Positions 17,660 to 26,338 of a stretch of 64,000 nt of DNA are shown piece by piece; position 1 is the stretch's first letter, and every line of letters starts with the position of its first letter. A model generated the notes under the pieces. That model did not search any database. It was given only the letters and a program-made list of their open reading frames with translations, and was not told the origin of the DNA. The position numbers were made by a program, and so were the translations under genes. Source of the stretch: Pseudomonas anuradhapurensis (GTDB lineage: Bacteria > Pseudomonadota > Gammaproteobacteria > Pseudomonadales > Pseudomonadaceae); the NCBI RefSeq assembly GCF_014269225.2, contig NZ_CP077097.1, positions 3,173,001 through 3,237,000 of the forward strand. The letters run 5' to 3'.

Positions 17660-18649
17660 TCAAAGGCTTTTCACCACCCCGGGGCGGACCTGCGCAGGTG
17701 CTGCCGCAATACCGTTGCGCAGTGGCTGGCCAAAGGCGTCGAGGCTGACCTCGAAGGTATCGCCCGGGCGCGCCTGGATACCGTCGGCGAACGACAGCGT
17801 GGCGGTGCCGAAGTAATGCACGTGGATATCGCCAGGGCGCAGGAACTGGGCGTACTTGAAGTGGTGGAACTCAAGGTTCTCGAAGCTGTGGCACATGTTC
17901 TGCTCGCCCGACAGGAACGGCTTGCGCCACAGCTCCTGGCCATCGCGCAGGATGCGGCTGGTGCCTTCCAGGTGGGCCGGCAGCGCGCCCAGGCGCAGCT
18001 CGGGGCCGAAGCTGCAGGCGCGCAACTTGGAATGGGCCAGGTACAGGTAGTTGCGCCGCTCCATCACATGGTCGGAAAACTCGTTGCCCAGCGCATAACC
18101 GAGGCGATACGGGGTGCCGTCGGCAGCGATCAGGTACAGCCCGACCAGCTCCGGCTCCTCACCGGCATCCTCGGCAAACGCCGGCAGCGGCAGGTCGGCG
18201 CCTGGGCGCACGACGATACCGCCGTCGCCCTTGTAGAACCACTCCGGCTGCGCGCCCTCCTCGCCTGCCGGCGGCCGCCCGCCGTCCAGGCCCCACTGGA
18301 ACATGCGCATGCTGTCGGTCACGGTGCCTTCGGCCTGCTGCTGGTGCATCTTGTCGCGGGTGGCGGCGCTGCCCAGGTGGGTCAGGCCGGTGCCGGTGAC
18401 CAGGCAATGCGCCGGGTCCGGATGGTCCAGCGGTGGCAAGACCCGGCCTTCAGCCAGCAGGGCCAGGTAGTCGTGGCGCTCGCCCAGGCCGGCGGCCTGC
18501 ACTTCGGCGGCCAGGTCTCGGCCGGCGGCAATGGCTTGCAAGGCCAGCTCACGGGTGCTGCCGGCGCCACATACTTCCAGGGCGTACTTGCCTTCCACCA
18601 CGCCCACCCGGCGTGCGCCGGTGGCGGTTTCGAATTGAATCAATCGCAT
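17660..18649 (-). CDS. FAH-superfamily 2-keto-3-deoxy sugar-acid dehydratase (AraD1/GguC-like)
   Basis: 329 residues. The N-terminus 'MRLIQFETATGARRVGVVEG' and 'GTGLTHLGSAATRDKMH' are typical of the AraD1/GguC clade of the fumarylacetoacetate hydrolase superfamily. The metal-binding acidic residues are expected around 'EEPELVGLYLIAADG'. In this context it would dehydrate a 2-keto-3-deoxypentonate to 2-oxoglutarate semialdehyde, feeding the KGSADH downstream. The MFS gene lies 28 bp upstream in the same operon. Exact stereochemistry cannot be read from sequence. Confidence 0.8.
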   Translation of the reverse strand: MRLIQFETATGARRVGVVEGKYALEVCGAGSTRELALQAIAAGRDLAAEVQAAGLGERHDYLALLAEGRVLPPLDHPDPAHCLVTGTGLTHLGSAATRDKMHQQQAEGTVTDSMRMFQWGLDGGRPPAGEEGAQPEWFYKGDGGIVVRPGADLPLPAFAEDAGEEPELVGLYLIAADGTPYRLGYALGNEFSDHVMERRNYLYLAHSKLRACSFGPELRLGALPAHLEGTSRILRDGQELWRKPFLSGEQNMCHSFENLEFHHFKYAQFLRPGDIHVHYFGTATLSFADGIQARPGDTFEVSLDAFGQPLRNGIAAAPAQVRPGVVKSL

Positions 18650-18677
18650 GCTTGTGCTCGCTTTTCGGTTGCGAAAA

Positions 18678-19985
18678 TTAGCGGGGGGCCGGGGCTACCC
18701 GCGTGGAAGCCAGGCGCTGGCGGCGTTCGAGGCGGTTGTAGACCACCCCGGTCAGCAGCAGGCCGAACAGCATCACCACGGCCAGGAAATACAGTCCCGA
18801 CGACAGTTGCCCGGTGTGCTCCTTGAGCGCGCCGATGCCGAACGGGCCGAGATAGCCGCCAAGGTTGCCGATGGAGTTGATCAGCGCGATGCCGGCAGCG
18901 GCACTGGCACCGGAGAAGAACCGCCCCGGCAAGGTCCAGAAGATGGCCGTGCAGGAGAACAGCGCGAAGGCCACCAGGCACAGCGCCGCCAGCTGCAGGC
19001 CGGGCACACTCAGCCAGGCACTGAGGAACAGGCCGAGCGCACCCAGCGCATATAGCAGGCCAAGGTGGCCGTAGCGGTCATTCAGGCGGTCGGAACTGCG
19101 CGGCACGATCAGCAGGCCGATGATGCCGAACAGGTACGGCACCGCCGAAACGAAGCCGGTGACCAGGTCGCTGCCACCAAACTGGTGGATCAGCGTCGGC
19201 AGCCACAGGCCCAGGCCGTAGATGCTCAGGGTAACCGGCAGGTAGAACAGCGCCAGCAACAGCACCCGCCCGTCCTTCAACGCATGCAGGGGGTTGCCGT
19301 GGCGGGTCTGGCCGAACTCGCGCAGGTCGTTGGCCAGCTGTTCCTGCAGCCAGCTGCGTTGCTCGTCGCTGAGCCAGCGCACCTTGGCCGGGCCGTCCGG
19401 CAGCAGGCGCAGGGTCGGCCAGGCCAGCAGCACCGCCGGGATGCCGATGCAGATGAACAGCCATTGCCAGCCATGCAGGCCGAAGCTGCCATCGAGCCCC
19501 AACAGCGCGCCGGAAAGCGGCCCGGTAATCAGCATCGCCAGCGGCTGGGAAAGAATGAAGAAGCCGAGGATCTTGCCGCGATGGCGCACCGGGTACCACT
19601 GGGTGATGTAGTAAAGCACCCCCGGGAAGAAGCCCGCCTCGGCCGCCCCCAGCAGAAAGCGCATCAGGTAGAAGCCGTTGGGCCCGCTGACGAACGCCAT
19701 GCCGACGGTAATCGCGCCCCAGGTGACCAGGATGCGGGCGAACCAGCGGCGCGCGCCGAAGCGGTCGAGCAACAGGTTGCTGGGCACCTCGAACAGGAAA
19801 TAACCGATGAAGAACAGCCCGGCGCCCAGGCCATAGGCCGCGTCACCCAGGCCGATGTCGGCGCCCATGTGCAGCTTGGCAAAGCCCACCGCAGAACGGT
19901 CGACATAGGCCACCAGGTACAGCAGGACCAGAAAAGGGATGAGTTTCAGTGTGATCAGGCGGACGAGCCGCTGCTCCTGAATCAT
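18678..19985 (-). CDS. MFS transporter, anion:cation symporter (ACS) family
   Basis: 435 residues, 12 hydrophobic segments. The N-terminus 'LIPFLVLLYLVAYVDRSAVG' and 'GYFLFEVPSNLLLDRFGARR' are hallmarks of the ACS family, which import sugar acids and other organic anions. First gene of the minus-strand operon and divergent from the dehydratase; the intergenic region carries two copies of a 14-bp operator-like sequence. The likely substrate is the pentonate degraded by the neighbouring enzymes. Confidence 0.88.
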   Translation of the reverse strand: MIQEQRLVRLITLKLIPFLVLLYLVAYVDRSAVGFAKLHMGADIGLGDAAYGLGAGLFFIGYFLFEVPSNLLLDRFGARRWFARILVTWGAITVGMAFVSGPNGFYLMRFLLGAAEAGFFPGVLYYITQWYPVRHRGKILGFFILSQPLAMLITGPLSGALLGLDGSFGLHGWQWLFICIGIPAVLLAWPTLRLLPDGPAKVRWLSDEQRSWLQEQLANDLREFGQTRHGNPLHALKDGRVLLLALFYLPVTLSIYGLGLWLPTLIHQFGGSDLVTGFVSAVPYLFGIIGLLIVPRSSDRLNDRYGHLGLLYALGALGLFLSAWLSVPGLQLAALCLVAFALFSCTAIFWTLPGRFFSGASAAAGIALINSIGNLGGYLGPFGIGALKEHTGQLSSGLYFLAVVMLFGLLLTGVVYNRLERRQRLASTRVAPAPR

Positions 19986-20068
19986 GGCGATGTCTCCGAT
20001 TGTTCTTGTAATGGGCAGAGCACCTGGTCGGGCTTTTTGGCAGGCCGTCGACCGGAAAATCGATCATA

Positions 20069-20153
20069 TAGTATTACTATTTAAAACAACAAGCCTTCAC
20101 ATAGCGCTTTTTTGTCGATACAGTCGACCACACAACGACAAATAGTAATACTA
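20069..20153. promoter_or_regulatory. Two inverted copies of a 14-bp operator in the divergent promoter
   Basis: TAGTATTACTATTT (20069-20082) and its exact reverse complement AAATAGTAATACTA (20140-20153) stand 57 bp apart. Each contains the smaller dyad AGTA-N-TACT. One copy is near the MFS operon, the other 13 bp before the dehydratase start. They are the expected targets of the FadR-type regulator at 23116. Confidence 0.75.
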
Positions 20154-20166
20154 ATTAGGTGTCCCC

Positions 20167-21900
20167 ATGTCTGATCACAAACGCCCGCTGCGCTCCGCCC
20201 AATGGTTCGGTACCGCTGACAAGAACGGTTTCATGTACCGCAGCTGGATGAAGAACCAGGGCATCCCGGACCACGAGTTCCAGGGCAAGCCGATCATCGG
20301 CATCTGCAACACCTGGTCGGAGCTGACCCCGTGCAACGCGCACTTCCGCAAGATTGCCGAGCACGTCAAGAAAGGCGTGCTGGAAGCGGGCGGCTTCCCG
20401 GTGGAGTTCCCGGTGTTTTCCAGCGGCGAATCCAACCTGCGCCCCACCGCCATGCTCACCCGCAACCTGGCCAGCATGGATGTGGAAGAAGCGATCCGCG
20501 GCAACCCGGTGGATGCCGTGGTGCTGCTGACCGGCTGTGACAAGACCACCCCGGCGCTGCTGATGGGGGCGGCGAGCTGCGACGTGCCGGCGATCGTGGT
20601 TACCGGCGGGCCGATGCTCAACGGCAAGCACAAAGGCAAGGACATTGGCGCCGGCACCATCGTCTGGCAGATGCACGAGGCCTACAAAGCCGGGCAGATC
20701 GACCTCAACGAGTTCCTCTCGGCCGAGGCCGGCATGTCGCGCTCGGCGGGTACCTGCAACACCATGGGCACCGCTTCGACCATGGCCTGCATGGCCGAGG
20801 CGCTGGGCACCTCGCTGCCGCACAACGCCGCCATTCCGGCGGTGGATGCACGCCGCTACGTGCTCGCCCACCTGTCGGGCATGCGCATTGTCGACATGGT
20901 GCGCGAAGACCTGCGCCTGTCGAAGCTGCTCACCCGCGAAGCGTTCGAAAACGCCATCCGCGTGAACGCCGCCATCGGTGGCTCGACCAACGCGGTGATC
21001 CACCTCAAGGCCATCGCCGGGCGCATCGGCGTGGACCTGCAACTGGAAGACTGGACCCGCATCGGCCGCGGCACGCCGACCCTGGTCGACCTGCAGCCTT
21101 CGGGGCGCTTCCTGATGGAAGAGTTCTACTACGCCGGCGGCCTGCCTGCGGTCATCCGCCGCCTGGGCGAACATGGCCTGCTGCCCAACCCGGGCGCGCT
21201 AACCGCCAACGGCAAGAGCCTGTGGGACAACTGCCAGGCTGCGCCGCTGTATGACGAGGAAGTCATCCGCCCGATCGACAGGCCGCTGGTTGCCGACGGC
21301 GGCATCTGCATCCTGCGCGGCAACCTGGCGCCCAAGGGTGCCGTGCTCAAACCGTCGGCGGCCACCCCGGCGCTGATGCAGCACCGCGGCCAGGCGGTGG
21401 TGTTCGAGAACTTCGAGGACTACAAGGCCCGCATCAACGACCCCGAGCTGGAGGTGGACGCCAATTCGGTGCTGGTGATGAAGCACTGCGGGCCGAAGGG
21501 CTACCCGGGCATGGCCGAGGTCGGCAACATGGGCCTGCCGGCCAAGTTGCTGGCCCAGGGCGTGACCGACATGGTGCGCATTTCCGATGCGCGCATGAGC
21601 GGCACGGCGTACGGCACCGTGGTGCTGCACGTGGCGCCGGAGGCTGCGGCGGGTGGGCCACTGGCGGCCGTGCGTGAAGGTGACTGGATCGAACTGGATT
21701 GCAAGGAGGGCCGCCTGCACCTGGATATTTCCGACCAGGAACTGGCCGGCCGCCTGGCCGACCTGCAAGCCCCGCCGCAGCTGATCAGCGGTGGCTACGC
21801 CAGGCTGTACCTGGACCACGTGATGCAGGCCGACGAAGGTTGCGACTTCGACTTCCTGGTCGGTTGCCGAGGCGCGGCGGTGCCCAAGCACTCGCACTGA
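20167..21900 (+). CDS. IlvD/Edd family sugar-acid dehydratase (L-arabinonate dehydratase-like)
   Basis: 577 residues, full length for the pentonate branch of IlvD/Edd dehydratases. Iron-sulfur cysteines are visible at C56 ('SELTPCN'), C124 ('LLTGCDKTTPA') and C197 ('SAGTCNTMGTA'). The N-terminus 'RSAQWFGTADKNGFMYRSW' is typical of L-arabinonate or related pentonate dehydratases rather than of dihydroxyacid dehydratase. It removes water from the aldonate to give a 2-keto-3-deoxy acid. It is transcribed from the divergent, operator-bearing promoter shared with the importer. Confidence 0.88.
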   Translation: MSDHKRPLRSAQWFGTADKNGFMYRSWMKNQGIPDHEFQGKPIIGICNTWSELTPCNAHFRKIAEHVKKGVLEAGGFPVEFPVFSSGESNLRPTAMLTRNLASMDVEEAIRGNPVDAVVLLTGCDKTTPALLMGAASCDVPAIVVTGGPMLNGKHKGKDIGAGTIVWQMHEAYKAGQIDLNEFLSAEAGMSRSAGTCNTMGTASTMACMAEALGTSLPHNAAIPAVDARRYVLAHLSGMRIVDMVREDLRLSKLLTREAFENAIRVNAAIGGSTNAVIHLKAIAGRIGVDLQLEDWTRIGRGTPTLVDLQPSGRFLMEEFYYAGGLPAVIRRLGEHGLLPNPGALTANGKSLWDNCQAAPLYDEEVIRPIDRPLVADGGICILRGNLAPKGAVLKPSAATPALMQHRGQAVVFENFEDYKARINDPELEVDANSVLVMKHCGPKGYPGMAEVGNMGLPAKLLAQGVTDMVRISDARMSGTAYGTVVLHVAPEAAAGGPLAAVREGDWIELDCKEGRLHLDISDQELAGRLADLQAPPQLISGGYARLYLDHVMQADEGCDFDFLVGCRGAAVPKHSH

Positions 21901-21963
21901 GGCCTGACGTCATTTGGGGCTGCTGCGCAGTCCCAAATCGCTTGACTGACTGGCATCAGGTGA

Positions 21964-23055
21964 CCGCGAACACCGGCACAGCCGGTGCCATCCTCCGCGC
22001 TGCCTGCTTCGCGGGCATGCCCGCTCCCACAGGTACTGCGCTGCTTCGCGTTAACGCTACACCTGTGGGAGCGGCCGCGGCCGCGAACACCGGCGCAGCC
22101 GGTGCCATCCTCCGCGCCGCCTGCTTCGCGGGCATGCCCGCTCCCACAGGTACTGCGCTGGCTTCGCGTTGCCGCTACACCTGTGGGAGCGGCCGCGGCC
22201 GCGAACACCGGCACAGCCGGTGCCATCCTCCGCGCCGCCTGCTTCGCGGGCATGCCCGCTCCCACAGGTACTGCGCTGGCTTCGCGTTGCCGCTACACCT
22301 GTGGGAGCGGCCGCGGCCGCGAACACCGGCACAGCCGGTGCCATCCTCCGCGCCGCCTGCTTCGCGGGCATGCCCGCTCCCACAGGTACTGCGCTGGCTT
22401 CGCCTTGACGCTACACCTGTGGGAGCGGCCGCGGCCGCGAACACCGGCACAGCCGGTGCCATCCTCCGCGTCGCCTGCTTCGCGGGCAAGCCCGCTCCCA
22501 CAGGTACTGCGCTGGCTTCGCGTTGACGCTACACCTGTGGGAGCGGCCGTGGCCGCGAACACCGGCTCAGCCGGTGCCATCCTCCGCGCCGCCTGCTTCG
22601 CGGGCATGCCCGCTCCCACAGGTACTGCGCTGGCTTCGCGTTGACGCTACACCTGTGGGAGCGGCCGCGGCCGCGAACACCGGCACAGCCGGTGCCATCC
22701 TCCGCGTCGCCTGCTTCGCGGGCACGCCCGCTCCCACAGGTACTGCGCTGGCTTCGCGTTGCCGCTACACCTGTGGAAGCGGCCGCGGCCGCGAACACCG
22801 GCACAGCCGGTGCCATCCTCCGCGCCGCCTGCTTCGCGGGCATGCCCGCTCCCACAGGTACTGCGCTGGCTTCGCGTTGACGCTACACCTGTGGGAGCGG
22901 CCGCGGCCGCGAACACCGGCGCAGCCGGTGCCATCCTCCGCGCTGCCTGCTTCGCGGGCATGCCCGCTCCCACAGGTACTGCGCTGGCTTCGCGTTGACG
23001 CTACACCTGTGGGAGCGGCCGCGGCCGCGAACACCGGCGCAGCCGGTGCCATGCA
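21964..23055. repeat. 118-bp tandem array of REP-containing units
   Basis: Eight full units begin at 22063, 22181, 22299, 22417, 22535, 22653, 22771 and 22889 (118 bp each). A partial unit precedes them (from 21964) and another follows (23007-23055). Each unit holds one REP pair: 'ctgtgggagcggccgcggcc' through 'ccggtgcc' and the inverted 'cttcgcgggcatgcccgctc', joined by a spacer ending 'cgctacac'. Units differ at only a few bases. Overlapping open frames inside it repeat every 118 bp and are not genes. Confidence 0.93.
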
Positions 23056-23115
23056 CCGCGTTGACGCGCTAATGCTATGATGCTGCCCCCGCCCGAAGGA
23101 TCGCCCCCGCCGCAC

Positions 23116-23838
23116 ATGAACTACCGCCAGCCCACCACGCGCAAGAGCATGCACGCCACCCTGGTCCAGGACCTTGGCGTACAGATCGTATCCGGCCAAC
23201 TCGCACCCGGGCAGAAGCTGCCCTCCGAGGCCAGCCTGTGCGAAACCTACGCGATCAGCCGGCCGGTATTCCGCGAGGCCATGCGCGCCCTCACCGCCAA
23301 GGGCCTGATCGAAGCCCGCCCGCGTACAGGCACACTGGTCCGGCCCCGGCACGACTGGCACATGCTCGACCCGGATGTGCTGCACTGGCTGATGCAGGCC
23401 ACGCCGCAGCAGGAATTCTTCAACATGCTGTCCAGCGTGCGCTGGGTCATCGAGCCCGCCGCCGCCGCACTGGCCGCCACCAACGCCAGCGCCGAGGACG
23501 TCGCTTCGATCGCCGAGGCCTACCAGCGCATGGAAGCCGCACGCAACCATGAAGAGCGCCTGCAACCCGACCTGGACTTCCACGCCCGCATCGCCGATGC
23601 CACCCACAACGACCTGCTGGCCTACCTGTGCAACATGCTGTCGATGGCGCTGCGCGAGTCGGTGCGCTATTCCAACCAGCGGGCGAATTTCGACGAACTC
23701 GCCCTGCCCCGGCACAAGGCAATCCTCACCGCCATCCAGAACGGCGACGCACTGGGCGCGCGGCATGCTTCACTGGTGCAATTGGAGGATGCCCGCGTGG
23801 CCCTGGCCAAGGTGCTGGGCCAGGACCCGGCTAGCTGA
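23116..23838 (+). CDS. FadR-type GntR family transcriptional regulator
   Basis: 240 residues from 'MNYRQPTTRKSMHATLVQDL'; an in-frame ATG at 23077 would add 13 proline-rich residues. The winged HTH is at about 10-75 ('LPSEASLCETYAISRPVFRE', 'LIEARPRTGTLVRP'), followed by the all-helical FCD ligand domain ('HARIADATHNDLL' with metal-type histidines, and 'LPRHKAILTAIQNGDA'). It follows the dehydratase across the 118-bp repeat array and most likely represses the sugar-acid operons through the 14-bp sites at 20069 and 20140. Confidence 0.87.
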   Translation: MNYRQPTTRKSMHATLVQDLGVQIVSGQLAPGQKLPSEASLCETYAISRPVFREAMRALTAKGLIEARPRTGTLVRPRHDWHMLDPDVLHWLMQATPQQEFFNMLSSVRWVIEPAAAALAATNASAEDVASIAEAYQRMEAARNHEERLQPDLDFHARIADATHNDLLAYLCNMLSMALRESVRYSNQRANFDELALPRHKAILTAIQNGDALGARHASLVQLEDARVALAKVLGQDPAS

Positions 23839-23886
23839 GGCGGCGCTTGAACGGGGGCGTAGACGTTTAGCCAGGTTCCACTTGGG

Positions 23887-24549
23887 TCAGCCAACGCCGT
23901 TAGCCCCGACCTCCTCCATGAAATCCGCAAGATAGGCCTCCAGCCGCGCATGGCGTTCGGCAGCCAGGCGCGCCCCTTCGGCCGTCTTGAAGCCCGACGC
24001 CAGCTTGAGCAGCTTGGTATGAAAGTGCTCGATGGCGTAGGCCGTATCCTGATACCCCCGCCCCTGCGCAGCGGGGTTCTCGAAATCGTACAGCGCCGAG
24101 CCCATCCGCCCGGAAACGTAGAAACAGCGAGCAATACCCACCGCACCGATGGCGTCCAGGCGATCACTGTCCTGCAGAATTCGGGCTTCGAGGCTCGCTG
24201 GCTCGAAACCTGCGGAATAGCTGTGCGTTTTGATTGCATGAGCCACCTGCTCGACGCGCGGCAACGGCCAGCCAAGCGCGGTGAGGATGGCGGTGGCCTT
24301 TTCGGCCGACAAGCTCGACGCCTGCTTACGCAAAGGTGAGTTCTTTTCGACCGGCACACAGTCATGCAATACCGTCGCGGCCAGCAGTACTTCCAGGTCG
24401 CCGCCCTCTGCCCGCTGGATTCGCTGCGCGTTTACCCATACGCGGTGGATGTGGGCTAGGTCGTGGGAGCCATCGTGGTGGTCTGGTGGGAGATGTTTCA
24501 GCAGTTGAGCGGCGAGGTGTTGGAAAGGGGCGAAAGCTTCGCTGGTCAT
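23887..24549 (-). CDS. HD domain-containing phosphohydrolase
   Basis: 220 residues from 'MTSEAFAPFQHLAAQLLKHL'. The HD-superfamily ligands are visible in 'DGSHDLAHIHRVW', 'AATVLHDCVPVEKNSP' and 'RILQDSDRLDAIGAVG'. The layout is that of the YedJ-like single-domain hydrolases, which act on unknown phosphomonoesters or nucleotides. In-frame starts at 24582 and 24672 are less likely because the conserved part begins here. It is divergent from the unrecognised gene at 24662. Confidence 0.85.
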   Translation of the reverse strand: MTSEAFAPFQHLAAQLLKHLPPDHHDGSHDLAHIHRVWVNAQRIQRAEGGDLEVLLAATVLHDCVPVEKNSPLRKQASSLSAEKATAILTALGWPLPRVEQVAHAIKTHSYSAGFEPASLEARILQDSDRLDAIGAVGIARCFYVSGRMGSALYDFENPAAQGRGYQDTAYAIEHFHTKLLKLASGFKTAEGARLAAERHARLEAYLADFMEEVGANGVG

Positions 24550-24661
24550 CTCAGGATCGCTCCATTTTTCTTTAGATGGCATCAAATTGACACTGCCCGA
24601 CCATTTTGTAACCCTGACGCACAGCAGCATCAGCCCGACGAAGCGGTTTGGAAAACAAGCG

Positions 24662-25423
24662 ATGGAAAGCAAGCATCAGCAACTGGCGAGTGCGTACCGC
24701 CAGACATTATCTGACCTTCCCCTGCATTGGCTTGATCGGAGCTGCGAGCACGAAGCTGATTTCAAGCACCTTTCTGGTTTGTTTCTTCCCGGTACCTCGC
24801 CGCACTACGAGCAGGCAATGAAACGTATCATGGTCGTCGGCCGAGAAACGCGTCGCTGGGATATCGTCACCGCCAAGGAACCCTTCATTGACTTGGATGA
24901 TTACATCCAGCGCGCCATGGCAATCCAGCAAGAACACTTGGCCAAATACAGTTCCGGTAAGGCCGACCGGGGTGCCAGTTTCTTCAATTTCGTGCGCGAA
25001 ATTCGCCAGGGCGATGAAACCCTCGGCCTCGCTTGGGCCAACCTCTTCAGCTTTGCATGGCAGCGAGGGTCACCCATGCGTTGGGAGCACTTCAAAGAAC
25101 TCGTGAAGGTATCCAAGCGGCTGCTGGAGGTTCAGATCGACATACTCCGACCAGACATCATCGTTTTCGCCAACGGCGCGAGCAGTGCCCACATACGGCA
25201 GCAGTTCTTCCCGCATAAAGGTGAGCTGAGCGTTTGCAGCGAGCTTGGAGATTATCGCGAGCACGGCATTCCGCTCAACCAGCTGTGGCGGTTCCGCCTG
25301 CACGATGCGATTCAGTGCTATCGCATACAGCACCCTAGTAGTGTGAGTGCGAAATCGCGCGCAGCGCGTCGCTTCCTTCTGGAGCAGATTCTGCTCTGCA
25401 AAAGGTCGACGGTTGAGCTGTAG
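24662..25423 (+). CDS. Unrecognised protein, possibly uracil-DNA-glycosylase-like fold
   Basis: 253 residues from 'MESKHQQLASAYRQTL'; an earlier start at 24587 overlaps the promoter region. 'KRIMVVGRETRRWD' (strand then Gly-x-Glu-Thr) and 'LRPDIIVFANGASS' followed near the C-terminus by 'RIQHPSS' recall the order of motifs in UDG-superfamily proteins, but the resemblance is weak and I give no function. No signal peptide. GC is slightly lower than the flanks. A hairpin and a structured leader for another gene follow. Confidence 0.65.
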   Translation: MESKHQQLASAYRQTLSDLPLHWLDRSCEHEADFKHLSGLFLPGTSPHYEQAMKRIMVVGRETRRWDIVTAKEPFIDLDDYIQRAMAIQQEHLAKYSSGKADRGASFFNFVREIRQGDETLGLAWANLFSFAWQRGSPMRWEHFKELVKVSKRLLEVQIDILRPDIIVFANGASSAHIRQQFFPHKGELSVCSELGDYREHGIPLNQLWRFRLHDAIQCYRIQHPSSVSAKSRAARRFLLEQILLCKRSTVEL

Positions 25424-25542
25424 CTATTGGAAGAAGCCTCGGAAAATATCTGAATTAACCTCTTCCTTGTAGGCCGTTTCCCAAAGATACTCCCCTTCCC
25501 TGTTTTTCGTTGCGGACGTTTTTACAGCGTTCTAGTCTCGGT

Positions 25543-25566
25543 CCGTCGTTGCATATCAACGACCGG
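25543..25566. other. Hairpin in the intergenic region before the DUF6124-like gene
   Basis: GTCGTTG / CAACGAC with a catat loop, extendable by two G-C pairs past a bulged C. No T-run follows, so it is not a typical terminator. The rest of the interval 25424-25614 shows no gene. Confidence 0.4.
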
Positions 25567-25614
25567 CTTTGACAGGCCGCGACGATACACAGTGCATACC
25601 CGTTCATGGCGGTT

Positions 25615-25734
25615 GTGCATGGGGCACGCTCGCGTGCGCCGGTTTCTGTGTTCGCCGGTCTGTCAACCCATGTACAGCTGCCACCTTTCCGTTTGACAGC
25701 GGGCCGGCGGTGGCCCCACCGAGAACACAGTGAG
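25615..25734 (+). promoter_or_regulatory. Structured 5' leader of the DUF6124/DUF3077 pair
   Basis: A small hairpin GCACG-ctcg-CGTGC (25624-25637) is followed by a long nested stem: CTGTGTTC (25646-25653) pairs with GAACACAG (25723-25730), GCCGG (25654-25658) with CCGGC (25704-25708) and TGTCAA (25661-25666) with TTGACA (25693-25698). GGTGG (25709-25713) can pair with CCACC at 25716-25720 or with CCACC at 25681-25685, giving two exclusive folds. The outer stem ends 4 bases before the ATG at 25735, so ribosome access would depend on folding. Confidence 0.6.
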
Positions 25735-25977
25735 ATGCTAAAAATCGTTCCAGATCCGCCTCATAACCTCCAATCCCTTGAAGACACTCTGATCCAGGCG
25801 ACGGATTACGCATTGTGCGCGTCGACTGTCGTACATCAGGCAATGCTAATGCATCCCAAGTCACCGGCATCAATTCTCATGATGGCCTCGATGCATGAGC
25901 TGGAGACGCTGCGCGCCCTGCTTGAGCAAGCGCTGATACAGGTGCAAATGCCCTCTGAGCCACGGACCTTGCACTAA
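25735..25977 (+). CDS. DUF6124-like small protein, 80 aa
   Basis: Starts 'MLKIVPDPPHNLQSLEDTLI' and is mostly helical, with 'MMASMHELETLRALLEQALI' near the end. The 'M(F/L)K-P-PP' opening and two-helix body are those of the Pseudomonas DUF6124 family. No clear Shine-Dalgarno precedes the ATG, and the upstream region folds tightly (see leader). The DUF3077-like gene lies 85 bp downstream on the same strand. The role is unknown. Confidence 0.72.
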   Translation: MLKIVPDPPHNLQSLEDTLIQATDYALCASTVVHQAMLMHPKSPASILMMASMHELETLRALLEQALIQVQMPSEPRTLH

Positions 25978-26062
25978 GGCTTCAATGATTTGTCGCCTGG
26001 GCTGCCTTATTGCCGGCGATAGGGCCAGCGCAGGCACTAGAGATTTTCGGGGAGATTGAACA

Positions 26063-26326
26063 ATGCCTACTGAAGAAACCAAATGCACCGTTGGCAGGAC
26101 CACCTTCTACCAAGGTGAAAACCAGACCCACCCCCTCTTCCGCATCGAAGCCGGCATCCCCTGCCAGAGCGCCCGCGAACAGGCCTCGGAATTGATGGGC
26201 TACGCTCGGGACCTGACCCTGGACGGCTTGATGGAAGACAAGCCTCAGCTGATATGGGCCTCGCACTACCTGAGCGCGTTAGCCAAAGCGCTGATGGATG
26301 ATGCCGAGCTGGGCATGATGCGCTGA
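26063..26326 (+). CDS. DUF3077 domain protein, 87 aa
   Basis: The core 'HPLFRIEAGIPCQSAREQAS' followed by 'YARDLTLDGLMEDKPQLIW' and 'ASHYLSALAKALMDDAELGM' is the DUF3077 pattern, a small helical family confined largely to pseudomonads. GGGGAG precedes the ATG by about 9 bases. It is likely co-transcribed with the DUF6124-like gene. A symmetrical hairpin follows at 26339-26385. Function unknown. Confidence 0.82.
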   Translation: MPTEETKCTVGRTTFYQGENQTHPLFRIEAGIPCQSAREQASELMGYARDLTLDGLMEDKPQLIWASHYLSALAKALMDDAELGMMR

Positions 26327-26338
26327 ACATCACTCACC

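Noticed and set aside
21964..23055. The tandem array as a possible CRISPR
   Set aside because: The 118-bp units are repeated whole with no variable spacers, and there are no cas genes nearby.
21985..23080. Many overlapping open frames in the 118-bp array
   Set aside because: They recur every 118 bp on both strands and translate the repeat; none has a ribosome-binding site.
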